Assembly: GCA_028719825.1 (NCBI GenBank)
Contig: JAQYLW010000017.1
Coordinates: forward strand, 1-46,270
Source: Spirochaetales bacterium
GTDB taxonomy: Bacteria; Spirochaetota; Spirochaetia; Sphaerochaetales; Sphaerochaetaceae
Direction: 5' to 3'
Length of the DNA: 46,270 nucleotides
Shown: one piece after another, positions 28,353 to 37,339 of the stretch
How the letters are laid out: every line of letters starts with the position of its first letter
Numbering within the stretch: the first letter of the stretch is position 1
The notes under the pieces: generated by a model
Seen by the model: only the letters and a program-made list of their open reading frames with translations
Told to the model about the DNA's origin: nothing
The model's database searches: none
Translations under genes and position numbers: made by a program

Positions 28353-28396
28353 ACAATTGTGATACTGTAATACTATAATGTAAATATTTCAAATAT

Positions 28397-29062
28397 AATC
28401 CTTGAATCTTCGGCGACCTTTCCGAGGACAGCACGCCATTCCTCAAGTAGTACACAAAGTACAACTTTTCGGATATGGCGTGCCTCATCCTCGAAAATCT
28501 CATCCGAATCTTCTTCGGCTTAGAGTATTAAAGTATTCCACAGAAGATTTAATAATACCTTAAAAAATAATCCGAGGGAGATTCGAGCGTATTTTGCGAA
28601 GTTGAACCAATAAAGCAAGTGAAGGCTGTACTTTGTGTAATCCTTGAATCTTCGGCGACCTTTCCGAGGACAGCACGCCATTCCTCAAGTAGTACACAAA
28701 GTACAACTTTTCGGATATGGCGTGCTTCATCCTCGAAAATCTCATCCGAATCTCCTTCGGCTTAGAGTATTAAAGTATTCCACAGAAGATTTAATGATAC
28801 CTTAAAAAATAATCCTTGGAGATTCGAGCGAGAGTTGCGAACTTGAAGCCTGCAAGCAAGCGAAGATTGTACTTTGTGTACTATCAAGCGCTTGCAGGCT
28901 GAGTTCGCAAATATCGCCGAAGATTCAAGGATTCCAATCCGCAGAATGCTTGGAGGATTTTCCGCTCCTGAGAACCAAAATATCCGCAAGGCTGTACTTT
29001 GTGTACTGCCTAAGGAATTTTGTGTGCGAAGAAGCGAAAAAGACCCAATGATTCTGCGGATT
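28397..29062. repeat. Intergenic hairpin-module cluster III
   Basis: E2 (28397-28519), half-B4 (28587-28639), E3 (28639-28761), D2 (28828-28919), C4 (28936-29062). Confidence 0.9.
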
Positions 29063-29708
29063 ACACAACACGCACGTCTAATATTTCTTTAACAATCGGC
29101 CTGAGCACCTCCAGCACACCTTCGCTGTTTTCCGTGCGTACTTTGATTGTTGTAAGAACACCGTCCTTTTCGCCTTTGTCAACAAAAGTTCCTATGGATA
29201 TTATGTCAAATCCCTTATTTGCAAGAGCTGTACTTAAACGCGATATTTCACCCGAGCGTTGATTGAACAAAAACGTTACGCGAGTTCCCTTTACAAGCGA
29301 ACCAAACAACTCATACAGAACCTTAAACATATCGCTTTTTGACACGATTCCTACAAGTTTTTCTCCTTCAATTACGGGAAGGCAAGAAAGATCGTCATCC
29401 ACCATAATTTTTGCAGCTTCCTCTACGGTAGTATCAGGATCTATGGTACGAACGTCTTTTGTCATAAGATTTGAAACCTTAAGGCGTGAAAGCATATAAG
29501 GCATTTCATATACAGAAAGTGACGACACCGGAGATGGAGAAGCATGAAGTATATCTTTTTCTGTTATTACGCCTATAAGCTTTCCTTTTTTATCCAGAAC
29601 AGGAAGCCTATGTATGTGATTTTCCTTTAAAATATCCGCAACATCTACTATGGAAGTTTCCGCAGTAGTTGTAATAGGATTTTTTTTCATCATTCTTTTA
29701 ACTGTCAT
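29061..29708 (-). CDS. CBS-domain-pair protein with C-terminal ACT-like region (AcuB-like)
   Basis: Two CBS repeats (VADILKENHIHRLPVLDKKGKLIGVITEKDI; EAAKIMVDDDLSCLPVIEGEKLVGIVSKSDM) followed by TRVTFLFNQRSGEISRLSTALANKGFDIISIGTF. Confidence 0.85.
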   Translation of the reverse strand: MTVKRMMKKNPITTTAETSIVDVADILKENHIHRLPVLDKKGKLIGVITEKDILHASPSPVSSLSVYEMPYMLSRLKVSNLMTKDVRTIDPDTTVEEAAKIMVDDDLSCLPVIEGEKLVGIVSKSDMFKVLYELFGSLVKGTRVTFLFNQRSGEISRLSTALANKGFDIISIGTFVDKGEKDGVLTTIKVRTENSEGVLEVLRPIVKEILDVRVV

Positions 29709-29720
29709 ATCTTCTCCTCC

Positions 29721-30449
29721 TTATTCTCCCAGATATGCCTTTTTAACTTCATCATTTTTAAGCAGATCAGCACCTGTTCCCGAAAGAACAATATTGCCGA
29801 GTTCCATAACAAATGCATTATCACTTGCTTTTAGTGCCATTCTTGCATTCTGTTCTACTAATAATATTGTAACACCGTTCTTTTTATTAATATCACTGAT
29901 TATGGAAAAAATTACCTCCACCATAAGGGGAGCAAGGCCCAATCCGGGTTCATCAAGCAAAAGCATTTTCGGGCCGCTCATAAGAGCGCGTGCTATTGCA
30001 AGCATTTGTTGTTCCCCTCCCGATAACGTACTTGCTTTTTGATCCTTACGTGCCTTTAATATCTCAAAGCGAGCAAACATTTCCTCTTTTCGCTCTTTAA
30101 TCAGTTTACTATCCTTTACGGTAAAAGCACCCATATCAAGGTTTTCTTCAACAGTCAAATCGGCAAATACTCTGCGTCCCTCCGGAACAAGAGATATGCC
30201 TTTTTTCATAATGTCGTCCGTTTTCTTTTTGTTTAAATCTTCGCCGTCAAACACTATTTTTCCCCGATAAGGAACAAGCGACAATATAGCATTCAGCAGC
30301 GTGCTTTTCCCCGCTCCGTTTGCTCCTATAAGCGAAACTACAGAGCCTTTTTCAACTTCAAACGACAAGCCCTTAAGAGCGTTAATAGCACCATATGAAA
30401 CCTTAAGGTCCTCAACTTTTAACAAACTACTCATCGCTTCCTCCTCCAA
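29721..30449 (-). CDS. livF: Branched-chain amino-acid ABC transporter ATP-binding protein LivF
   Basis: Walker A GANGAGKSTLL, signature TLSGGEQQMLAIARALM, Walker B MLLLDEPGLGLAPL. Confidence 0.95.
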   Translation of the reverse strand: MEEEAMSSLLKVEDLKVSYGAINALKGLSFEVEKGSVVSLIGANGAGKSTLLNAILSLVPYRGKIVFDGEDLNKKKTDDIMKKGISLVPEGRRVFADLTVEENLDMGAFTVKDSKLIKERKEEMFARFEILKARKDQKASTLSGGEQQMLAIARALMSGPKMLLLDEPGLGLAPLMVEVIFSIISDINKKNGVTILLVEQNARMALKASDNAFVMELGNIVLSGTGADLLKNDEVKKAYLGE

Positions 30450-31200
30450 GGTATGCTTCTATAACGCGTGGGTTCTTTTTTATTTCATCGGGAGTTCCGG
30501 ATGCAATTTTGTTGCCGTATTGCAACACCGTTATAGTATCGCAAACAGTCATAACCAAACGCATATCGTGTTCAATTAAAACCACGCTTACACCCTCTGA
30601 TCGTATGCGTTTGATCGTATCAATCAACTGGAGTGTTTCGTTTGGGTTCATGCCTGCAGCAGGTTCATCCAAAAACAGAAGCTTGGGTTCGGTTGCCAAG
30701 GCACGAGCTATTTCAAGCTCTCTTTGATGTCCGTAAGGAAGGTTCTTTGCAAGCTCATTCTCAACCTTTCTAAGGTTCATAAAATCAAGCCATTTATATG
30801 CCTTACCAAGCATTTCTTTTCTTTCTTTTAAAAGACGAACATAACTGTTGATCGCTGCAAGCGGTCTGAAGGCAACACCTGTTCCAAAGTGCAATCCCAA
30901 AAGAACGTTTTCAAGAACAGTGAGTTCCTTGAAAAGTCGTATGTTCTGGAATGTTCTGCCTATTCCCCTTCTTGCTATTTTGTAAGACGGCAATTTTGTG
31001 ATGTTTTCACCGGCAAAAATAACCTCTCCCGATGTGGGCTTATCGAGTCCGGTTATATTGTTAAAAAGCGTTGTTTTACCGGCTCCGTTAGGTCCGATTA
31101 AGCCTGTTATCATTCCGCTTTCTGCCGTAAAATCAACATTGTTTACAGCAACAACTCCGCCGAAAGCGCGTGTGAGTTTTTTTGTTTCAAGAAGCGTCAT
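30427..31200 (-). CDS. livG: Branched-chain amino-acid ABC transporter ATP-binding protein LivG
   Basis: Walker A GPNGAGKTTLFN, NLPYGHQRELEIARALATEPKLLFLDEPAAGMNPNE. Confidence 0.95.
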   Translation of the reverse strand: MTLLETKKLTRAFGGVVAVNNVDFTAESGMITGLIGPNGAGKTTLFNNITGLDKPTSGEVIFAGENITKLPSYKIARRGIGRTFQNIRLFKELTVLENVLLGLHFGTGVAFRPLAAINSYVRLLKERKEMLGKAYKWLDFMNLRKVENELAKNLPYGHQRELEIARALATEPKLLFLDEPAAGMNPNETLQLIDTIKRIRSEGVSVVLIEHDMRLVMTVCDTITVLQYGNKIASGTPDEIKKNPRVIEAYLGGGSDE

Positions 31201-32192
31201 GCTTTGCCCCCCTTACCTTTTTTTATATTGGAAAACAATGATGAGATATTTGAACAGACGTGCTTTGCCTTGTATAACAAAACAGTACCTTTACTATCTG
31301 ACATAAAATTTGTTTGTCTTTTAGGACGACCCAACAGCCCTTCCGGACGGAATATCATCATAACAACAAGTATTACGCCAAAAAGGATTTCCTTACACTG
31401 TGGCGGTATAACACGTGAAAGCCCCGTGAGCTCTGGCAAATACGATATCAATTGAATAATAAACGCACCTAAAATAACGCCTAAGAGATTTCCCATTCCA
31501 CCAAGAACAACCATACAAAGAACCATAACCGACATCATGAACGTATATGTTCCGGGGCTTATGCTAAGGGTAAGAACGGAATATAACGAGCCGCCTATTG
31601 ATGCAAGACAAGCTCCTATTGCAAACGCCATAACTTTGTATACGGTTGAGTTAATCCCCGATGAAAGGGATGCAAGCTCATCCTCTCTAACTGCTTCAAG
31701 TGCCCTTCCGTTTCGAGTGCGTATAAATCGATGCAGAAACAGAGCGCAAAGCAAAAGAATACATAGCGATAACAACAAAAAACCAAACTTGTTATTATAA
31801 GGGTTCACCTTAAATCCAAACACCTTTACCATAGGAATTCTCTGTATTCCCATAGGTCCGTTTGTAAGCGATATCCAGTTGTTGATAACATTCTTAATAA
31901 TCTCACCTACACCAAGGGTGACAATTGCAAGATAATCACCTTTTAAGCGCAACGTAGGTATTCCTATAAGGATGCCGAGGACTATTGCTATAAACATTCC
32001 AACAAACATTGTAGGCCAAAATCCCCATCCGCATTTTACCGTAAGTATTCCGGTTGTATAGCTGCCTATTGCAAAGAATCCTGCCTGACATAATGAAAGC
32101 ATACCACCGTATCCCGTAATAACATTTTGCCCTAAAGCCATGAATGAATATATTACGGTATATATCAATATCAACAATATAAAATTAACCAT
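31197..32192 (-). CDS. livM: Branched-chain amino-acid ABC transporter permease LivM
   Basis: GYGGMLSLCQAGFFAIGSYTTGIL, RLKGDYLAIVTLGVGEI. Confidence 0.94.
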   Translation of the reverse strand: MVNFILLILIYTVIYSFMALGQNVITGYGGMLSLCQAGFFAIGSYTTGILTVKCGWGFWPTMFVGMFIAIVLGILIGIPTLRLKGDYLAIVTLGVGEIIKNVINNWISLTNGPMGIQRIPMVKVFGFKVNPYNNKFGFLLLSLCILLLCALFLHRFIRTRNGRALEAVREDELASLSSGINSTVYKVMAFAIGACLASIGGSLYSVLTLSISPGTYTFMMSVMVLCMVVLGGMGNLLGVILGAFIIQLISYLPELTGLSRVIPPQCKEILFGVILVVMMIFRPEGLLGRPKRQTNFMSDSKGTVLLYKAKHVCSNISSLFSNIKKGKGGKA

Positions 32193-33106
32193 CAGACTTT
32201 CTCCCTTATATTCTTGCCAAGTATTCCGGAAGGACGAACAAGAAGAATGATAATAAGCACCACAAAGGCAACAGTATCTTTAAATCCGAGTGGGATATGC
32301 AAAAGTGCAACCCCGAATGTTTCAAGAAGTCCTAATAAAAGTCCGCCAAGCATTGCGCCCGGAATATTTCCGATTCCGCCGACAACAGCCGCAACAAATG
32401 CTTTTAAACCCAGCATGGTACCCATTGTTGCATAAACCTTAAAGTCAAGTGAAACAAGCATGCCTCCTATTGCAGCAAGGGCAGATCCTATTGCAAATGT
32501 TAGCGAAATAATGTTATTTACGTTAATTCCCATAAGAGAAGCTGCATCCTGATCCAAGCTTGTTGCACGCATTGCCTTACCAAGACGGGTTTTATTCACA
32601 AACATCATAAGAGCAAACATAGTAATTCCCGAAACTGCCAATATCAAAATTTGATGCGGTGTTATGGATATGCTTCCCATAGCAATGGGCGAGTTGTCAA
32701 ACGGATATTCAAGCTTTCTTGAATGAGTTCCAAAGAACAGTTGGGCACTGTTTGAAAGAATATAGCTTACACCAATTGCAGACAATAACGGAGCAAGGCG
32801 CGGAGCCTTTCTGAGTGGTTTATACGCTATTTTTTCAATAGACATCCCCATTACAGCTGAAGCTATGGCCGCTACTACCATTGCTACAAAAAAAGCGAAT
32901 ACGGAAAACGCTCCGGGAGCATGAGTTGTCCTTATTGCATTATAAACAAATAAACCTATATATGCTCCCCACATCAATACATCACCATGTGCAAAATTTA
33001 TGAATTTAAGAATTCCATAAACCATTGTGTAGCCAAGAGCAACAAGGGCATAAATTCCACCAAGCGTAATTCCGTTTATAAAATGTTGAAAAAATTCTTG
33101 TAACAT
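32192..33106 (-). CDS. livH: Branched-chain amino-acid ABC transporter permease LivH
   Basis: GGIYALVALGYTMVYGILKFINFAHGDVLMWGAY; VGGIGNIPGAMLGGLLLGLLE. Confidence 0.95.
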   Translation of the reverse strand: MLQEFFQHFINGITLGGIYALVALGYTMVYGILKFINFAHGDVLMWGAYIGLFVYNAIRTTHAPGAFSVFAFFVAMVVAAIASAVMGMSIEKIAYKPLRKAPRLAPLLSAIGVSYILSNSAQLFFGTHSRKLEYPFDNSPIAMGSISITPHQILILAVSGITMFALMMFVNKTRLGKAMRATSLDQDAASLMGINVNNIISLTFAIGSALAAIGGMLVSLDFKVYATMGTMLGLKAFVAAVVGGIGNIPGAMLGGLLLGLLETFGVALLHIPLGFKDTVAFVVLIIILLVRPSGILGKNIREKV

Positions 33107-33128
33107 TTTATCTCCTGTTTTGAAATAA

Positions 33129-33158
33129 AAAAGTGCTTTCTGTTAGGAAAGCACTTTT
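33129..33158 (-). terminator. Strong stem-loop with T-rich tail between livK and livH
   Basis: Minus strand AAAAGTGCTTTC-CTAACA-GAAAGCACTTTT followed by TTTAT; 12-bp perfect stem. Confidence 0.75.
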
Positions 33159-33194
33159 ATAAATTAATTATATTATCAGCTTTTCCCGTCTTTA

Positions 33195-34409
33195 TCAGTT
33201 AGCCTCTACAATTTTACCGTTTAGAACCTTATACTCCCCTACGAATACAGGTGTTGTACCGTTAACCTTATAAATACCCTGATTTGCAACAAGGTCGCCG
33301 TTTGAAGCAAAGTTGATAACTCCAGATGCACCCTGATAATCTTTTGTAGAAGCAACAGCGTCACGGAAGCTTGAACGATTTACTTTGCCGTCTTTAACTA
33401 TTTTTTCTGCGCTCTGAAGAAAGATGTTAGTAGCGTCAAACATATTTGTGGCGAATGAGTCGGGATCGTGACCCGTAGCCTTGTTATAAGAGGCAACAAA
33501 GTCTGAATAAAGGCTTGTTTCCTTAACCTGAGGAGGTGCAACATATACAACACCGTCAGTATATGCACCGGCGTTCTGATAGATAATGGGATTTGAGAAT
33601 CCATCGCCGGAAACGAAAGGAAGTTTAATATTGAGCTGTGCAGCCTGTTCAAGAATCTGAGCCATTTCCTCTGTATAGTTTGGAATATAGATAGCCTCAG
33701 CGTTTGAATTCTTGATACGTGTAAGCTGTGAGCGGAAATCTTTATCTCCAATGTTGCATGTTTCTGCAATTACAACCTTACATCCGGGGTTAGCCTCAAA
33801 CGATAAAGTCATTCCATCGTTAAGTCCCTTTGAGTAATCGTTCATTGTATAAAGAGATGCAAGTCTCTTATATCCGAGTTTCTGAGCAAAATATGCACCG
33901 GCAACTTCTCCCTGAAGTCCGTCTGATATTGTTGTTCTGAAAATATAATCCCCGATATTTGTAATATCCTTATGAGAAGCACTTGGAGTCATAACCGTAA
34001 GCCCTTCATTCTGACAGCGATCAGCAACAACAAATGTTTCACTTGTGATGACAGGTCCTACAATACCAATTACATTTTTATCGGATGAGAGCTTCTCAAC
34101 CGCAGCAAGAGCCTTGTTGTTGTCTCCTGCAGAATCAATATCTACTAATTCTACCTTGAAGCCTGCCACATTCGAACGTGATGAGTTAAATTCATTAATT
34201 GCAAGAAGAGCAGCGTCTCGGCAATATGTTCCATAGTTAGCATAGTCTCCCGAAAGAGGTCCGATAAAGCCAAACTTTATAACCTGAGCTCCATCTTTAG
34301 CGTTGGAAGTCGATGCGGAAGATGATGAATCCTGTTTTTTCGAGCAGGATACAAACAGCACAGACAGTACGAATGTGCATACAAAAAGCAATCTTAACGA
34401 CTTTTTCAT
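33195..34409 (-). CDS. livK: Branched-chain amino-acid ABC transporter substrate-binding lipoprotein
   Basis: Lipobox SVLFVSCSKK; KFGFIGPLSGDYANYGTYCRDAALLAINEFN periplasmic-binding fold; next to livHMGF. Confidence 0.94.
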   Translation of the reverse strand: MKKSLRLLFVCTFVLSVLFVSCSKKQDSSSSASTSNAKDGAQVIKFGFIGPLSGDYANYGTYCRDAALLAINEFNSSRSNVAGFKVELVDIDSAGDNNKALAAVEKLSSDKNVIGIVGPVITSETFVVADRCQNEGLTVMTPSASHKDITNIGDYIFRTTISDGLQGEVAGAYFAQKLGYKRLASLYTMNDYSKGLNDGMTLSFEANPGCKVVIAETCNIGDKDFRSQLTRIKNSNAEAIYIPNYTEEMAQILEQAAQLNIKLPFVSGDGFSNPIIYQNAGAYTDGVVYVAPPQVKETSLYSDFVASYNKATGHDPDSFATNMFDATNIFLQSAEKIVKDGKVNRSSFRDAVASTKDYQGASGVINFASNGDLVANQGIYKVNGTTPVFVGEYKVLNGKIVEAN

Positions 34410-34619
34410 TTGCTTTGTTCCTTCATAAATCTAAAAAATTAGTAAAAAAATAATACAAAACAGCCTTTTATGCAATATAATTATATACATTATTTATTTT
34501 TATTTCCCTAAACGACCAAAACTCAACATTTTGAAACGGATAAAAAATGCAAATGGACATAAAGAAGATAAAATGATAAAATCATAGCCGAATCTGTGTT
34601 TAATGAACATTGATTATTT

Positions 34620-34692
34620 CGGATAGTAGCGCAGGGGCTAGCGCACTTGGTTCGGGACCAAGGGGTCGGCGGTTCAAATCCGCCCTATCCGA
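34620..34692 (+). tRNA. tRNA-Pro (anticodon CGG)
   Basis: CGGATAGTAGCGCAGGGGCTAGCGCACTTGGTTCGGGACCAAG...GGTTCAAATCCGCCCTATCCG-A. Confidence 0.95.
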
Positions 34693-34703
34693 CTAAAAAA
34701 AAA

Positions 34704-34777
34704 TGCCCCGAAGACGATTCGAACGTCCGACCCTTTCCTTAGGAGGGAAATGCTCTATCCTGCTGAGCTATCGGAGC
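34704..34777 (-). tRNA. tRNA-Arg (anticodon CCT)
   Basis: Minus strand GCTCCGATAGCTCAGCAGGATAGAGCATTTCCCTCCTAAGGAAAGGGTCGGACGTTCGAATCGTCTTCGGGGCA. Confidence 0.93.
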
Positions 34778-34897
34778 ATACGTGTGTTATTATATATCTT
34801 TTTATACCTGCCGTTCAATTAAGAATTTTACAAACATAAATATTGATTTGTTTTTGAACACTCGTATATTTTTTGTCCTATTGATATAATCGAGATT

Positions 34898-37339
34898 ATG
34901 AAAACAATTAACGAAATAAAAGAGAAATTTGAATATCACTTAAAATATACCCTTGCAAGTGATAAAGAAAGAAGAACGGACGAATACAACCTTGAAGCGT
35001 TGTCATTCACTTTAAAAGAGCCGATTATAGATGCATGGAATGCAACAATCCAAAAATACAGAAAGAACAAGGTTAAGCGAGTATGCTATTTATCGCTTGA
35101 ATTTCTTATGGGAAGGCTTTTAACAAACAACCTGTTGAACCTTGGAATGTATGATAAGGTAAAAAAGAGCCTTGAACAATCGGGTGTAGATCTTGACAAC
35201 GTTATTCAAACCGAAAAGGATGCAGGGCTGGGAAACGGAGGGCTTGGACGACTTGCCGCATGTTTTTTGGATTCCCTTTCAACCCTCGGATATCCTGCAA
35301 TAGGATACGGAATACGCTACAATTACGGAATATTCAGACAGGAAATAGAAAACGGATATCAAAAGGAACAGCCGGACGACTGGCTTATACACTCATCGGC
35401 ACTGTGGGAAATACCGCGTGATGAAATAAAGTACCCCGTATCTTTTGGCGGAAGCGTTCAATCTACGATGATAAACGGCAAAATGAAGTTTATCTGGAAT
35501 CCACAGGAAACAGTTTACGGAATGGCTTACGACATGCCGATAGTCGGCTATGAGGGCAAAACCGTTAATACCCTCAGACTGTGGAGCGCAAAGGCACGCG
35601 ATGAATTTGATTTCAGCGAATTTAATGACGGTGATTATACAGAGGCTGTAAGAAAGAAAATCGCCGCCGAAAACATATCTCCGGTTCTGTATCCGAACGA
35701 CACCCTTTATATGGGTAAAGTGCTACGCCTGAAACAGCAGTATTTCTTTGTTTCATGTTCACTTCAAGACATCATTGCACGCTACAAAAAGGACATAGGA
35801 AGCAACTTGAAGAACTTAGCGGAGTATAACGCAATACAGCTTAACGATACGCATCCGAGCATTGCTGTTGCCGAGCTTATGCGACTGCTTATTGATAACG
35901 AAGGCCTCTCTTGGGATGAAGCGTGGGAAATAACAAGCTCAGTGTTTTCATACACAAACCACACTCTTCTGCCGGAAGCTCTTGAAAAGTGGAATCTTGA
36001 TCTGTTCTCCTCTGTTCTTCCCAGGCACACGGAGATAATCTACGAAATCAATAGGCGCTTTTTGGAAAAGGCCGTTCCGCAGCTTAATGGGGATGTCGAG
36101 GCAATACGCAAAGTTAGCATCATAGAAGAATCAAATCCTAAAAACATACGCATGGCTAACCTTGCTATTATCGGATCACAGAAGGTTAACGGAGTTGCCG
36201 CATTGCACAGCGAGCTTTTAAAAACCAAGATGTTCCCCGAATTTTCAAAAATATATCCGTATAAATTTACGAATATTACAAACGGAGTTACTCAAAGAAG
36301 ATGGCTGTTAGAATCGTTCCCCGAATACGCAGCTTTAATAACAAAGGCGATTGGCGACAAGTGGATTACAAACTACAACGAGATATTAAAAATTGAAAAG
36401 TATCAGCGCGATAAGAATTTTATAGCTGATTTAAAAAAGGCAAAACAAAGCGCAAAAGAGCGTTTTGCCTCCTACGCAAAACAGAAATGGGGCTTTGATA
36501 TAGATACCTCTCGTCTGTTTGATACTCAATGCAAGCGTATACACGAATACAAAAGACAAAGCTTAAATATTCTTGATTGTATTGCTTTGTATGCACGTAT
36601 CAAAGAGGATAAAAAATTCCGTGACAGCTTCACGCCCGTAAATATTTTCTTTGCAGGTAAAGCCGCTCCGGGATATGTAAGGGCGAAAGAAACTATAAAA
36701 TTAATAAACGAGGTTGCGCTTACATTGGCACACGATAATCAAACACGTGATTATATAAGGGTTTATTTTTTACCGAACTACGATGTAAGCATGGCTGAAA
36801 TGCTAATCCCTGCAAGCGATTTATCAGAGCAGATTTCAACAGCAGGAATGGAAGCAAGCGGCACCGGAAACATGAAGTTTATGATAAATGCCGCCCTAAC
36901 TCTTGGAACAATGGATGGCGCAAATGTGGAAATAGCTGATGCCGTTGGACAAGACAACATATTTATCTTTGGTAAAAACGTAAAGGAGATAGAAGCGCTT
37001 AAGGGGAATTACAACCCATATGATTATATTTCAAAAAGCGTCATTTCACCCATGATACTAAGCTTGATTAAAGACAACTATTTCTCCGTAAACGAAAACG
37101 GCATATTTGACTGGGTCATAGGCAGTACCGCAAACGAAAACACCGACAGATATGCGCTGTGGGCTGATATAGATTCCTACGATCAAAAACGACTTGAAGC
37201 CTATGCACTGTATAAAAACGACAACAATGCTTGGATGAAAAAAGCAGTTATAAATACAGCATCCTCAGTGTATTTTTCTTCAGACAGAACCATTAACGAG
37301 TATGCTCATAAAATCTGGAACATGAAGAGTGTACAGTGA
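34898..37339 (+). CDS. glgP: Glycogen/starch phosphorylase
   Basis: 813 aa; EKDAGLGNGGLGRLAACFLDS, NDTHPSIAVAELMRLL, and the PLP-site region EASGTGNMKFMINAALTLGTMDGANVEI. Confidence 0.97.
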   Translation: MKTINEIKEKFEYHLKYTLASDKERRTDEYNLEALSFTLKEPIIDAWNATIQKYRKNKVKRVCYLSLEFLMGRLLTNNLLNLGMYDKVKKSLEQSGVDLDNVIQTEKDAGLGNGGLGRLAACFLDSLSTLGYPAIGYGIRYNYGIFRQEIENGYQKEQPDDWLIHSSALWEIPRDEIKYPVSFGGSVQSTMINGKMKFIWNPQETVYGMAYDMPIVGYEGKTVNTLRLWSAKARDEFDFSEFNDGDYTEAVRKKIAAENISPVLYPNDTLYMGKVLRLKQQYFFVSCSLQDIIARYKKDIGSNLKNLAEYNAIQLNDTHPSIAVAELMRLLIDNEGLSWDEAWEITSSVFSYTNHTLLPEALEKWNLDLFSSVLPRHTEIIYEINRRFLEKAVPQLNGDVEAIRKVSIIEESNPKNIRMANLAIIGSQKVNGVAALHSELLKTKMFPEFSKIYPYKFTNITNGVTQRRWLLESFPEYAALITKAIGDKWITNYNEILKIEKYQRDKNFIADLKKAKQSAKERFASYAKQKWGFDIDTSRLFDTQCKRIHEYKRQSLNILDCIALYARIKEDKKFRDSFTPVNIFFAGKAAPGYVRAKETIKLINEVALTLAHDNQTRDYIRVYFLPNYDVSMAEMLIPASDLSEQISTAGMEASGTGNMKFMINAALTLGTMDGANVEIADAVGQDNIFIFGKNVKEIEALKGNYNPYDYISKSVISPMILSLIKDNYFSVNENGIFDWVIGSTANENTDRYALWADIDSYDQKRLEAYALYKNDNNAWMKKAVINTASSVYFSSDRTINEYAHKIWNMKSVQ

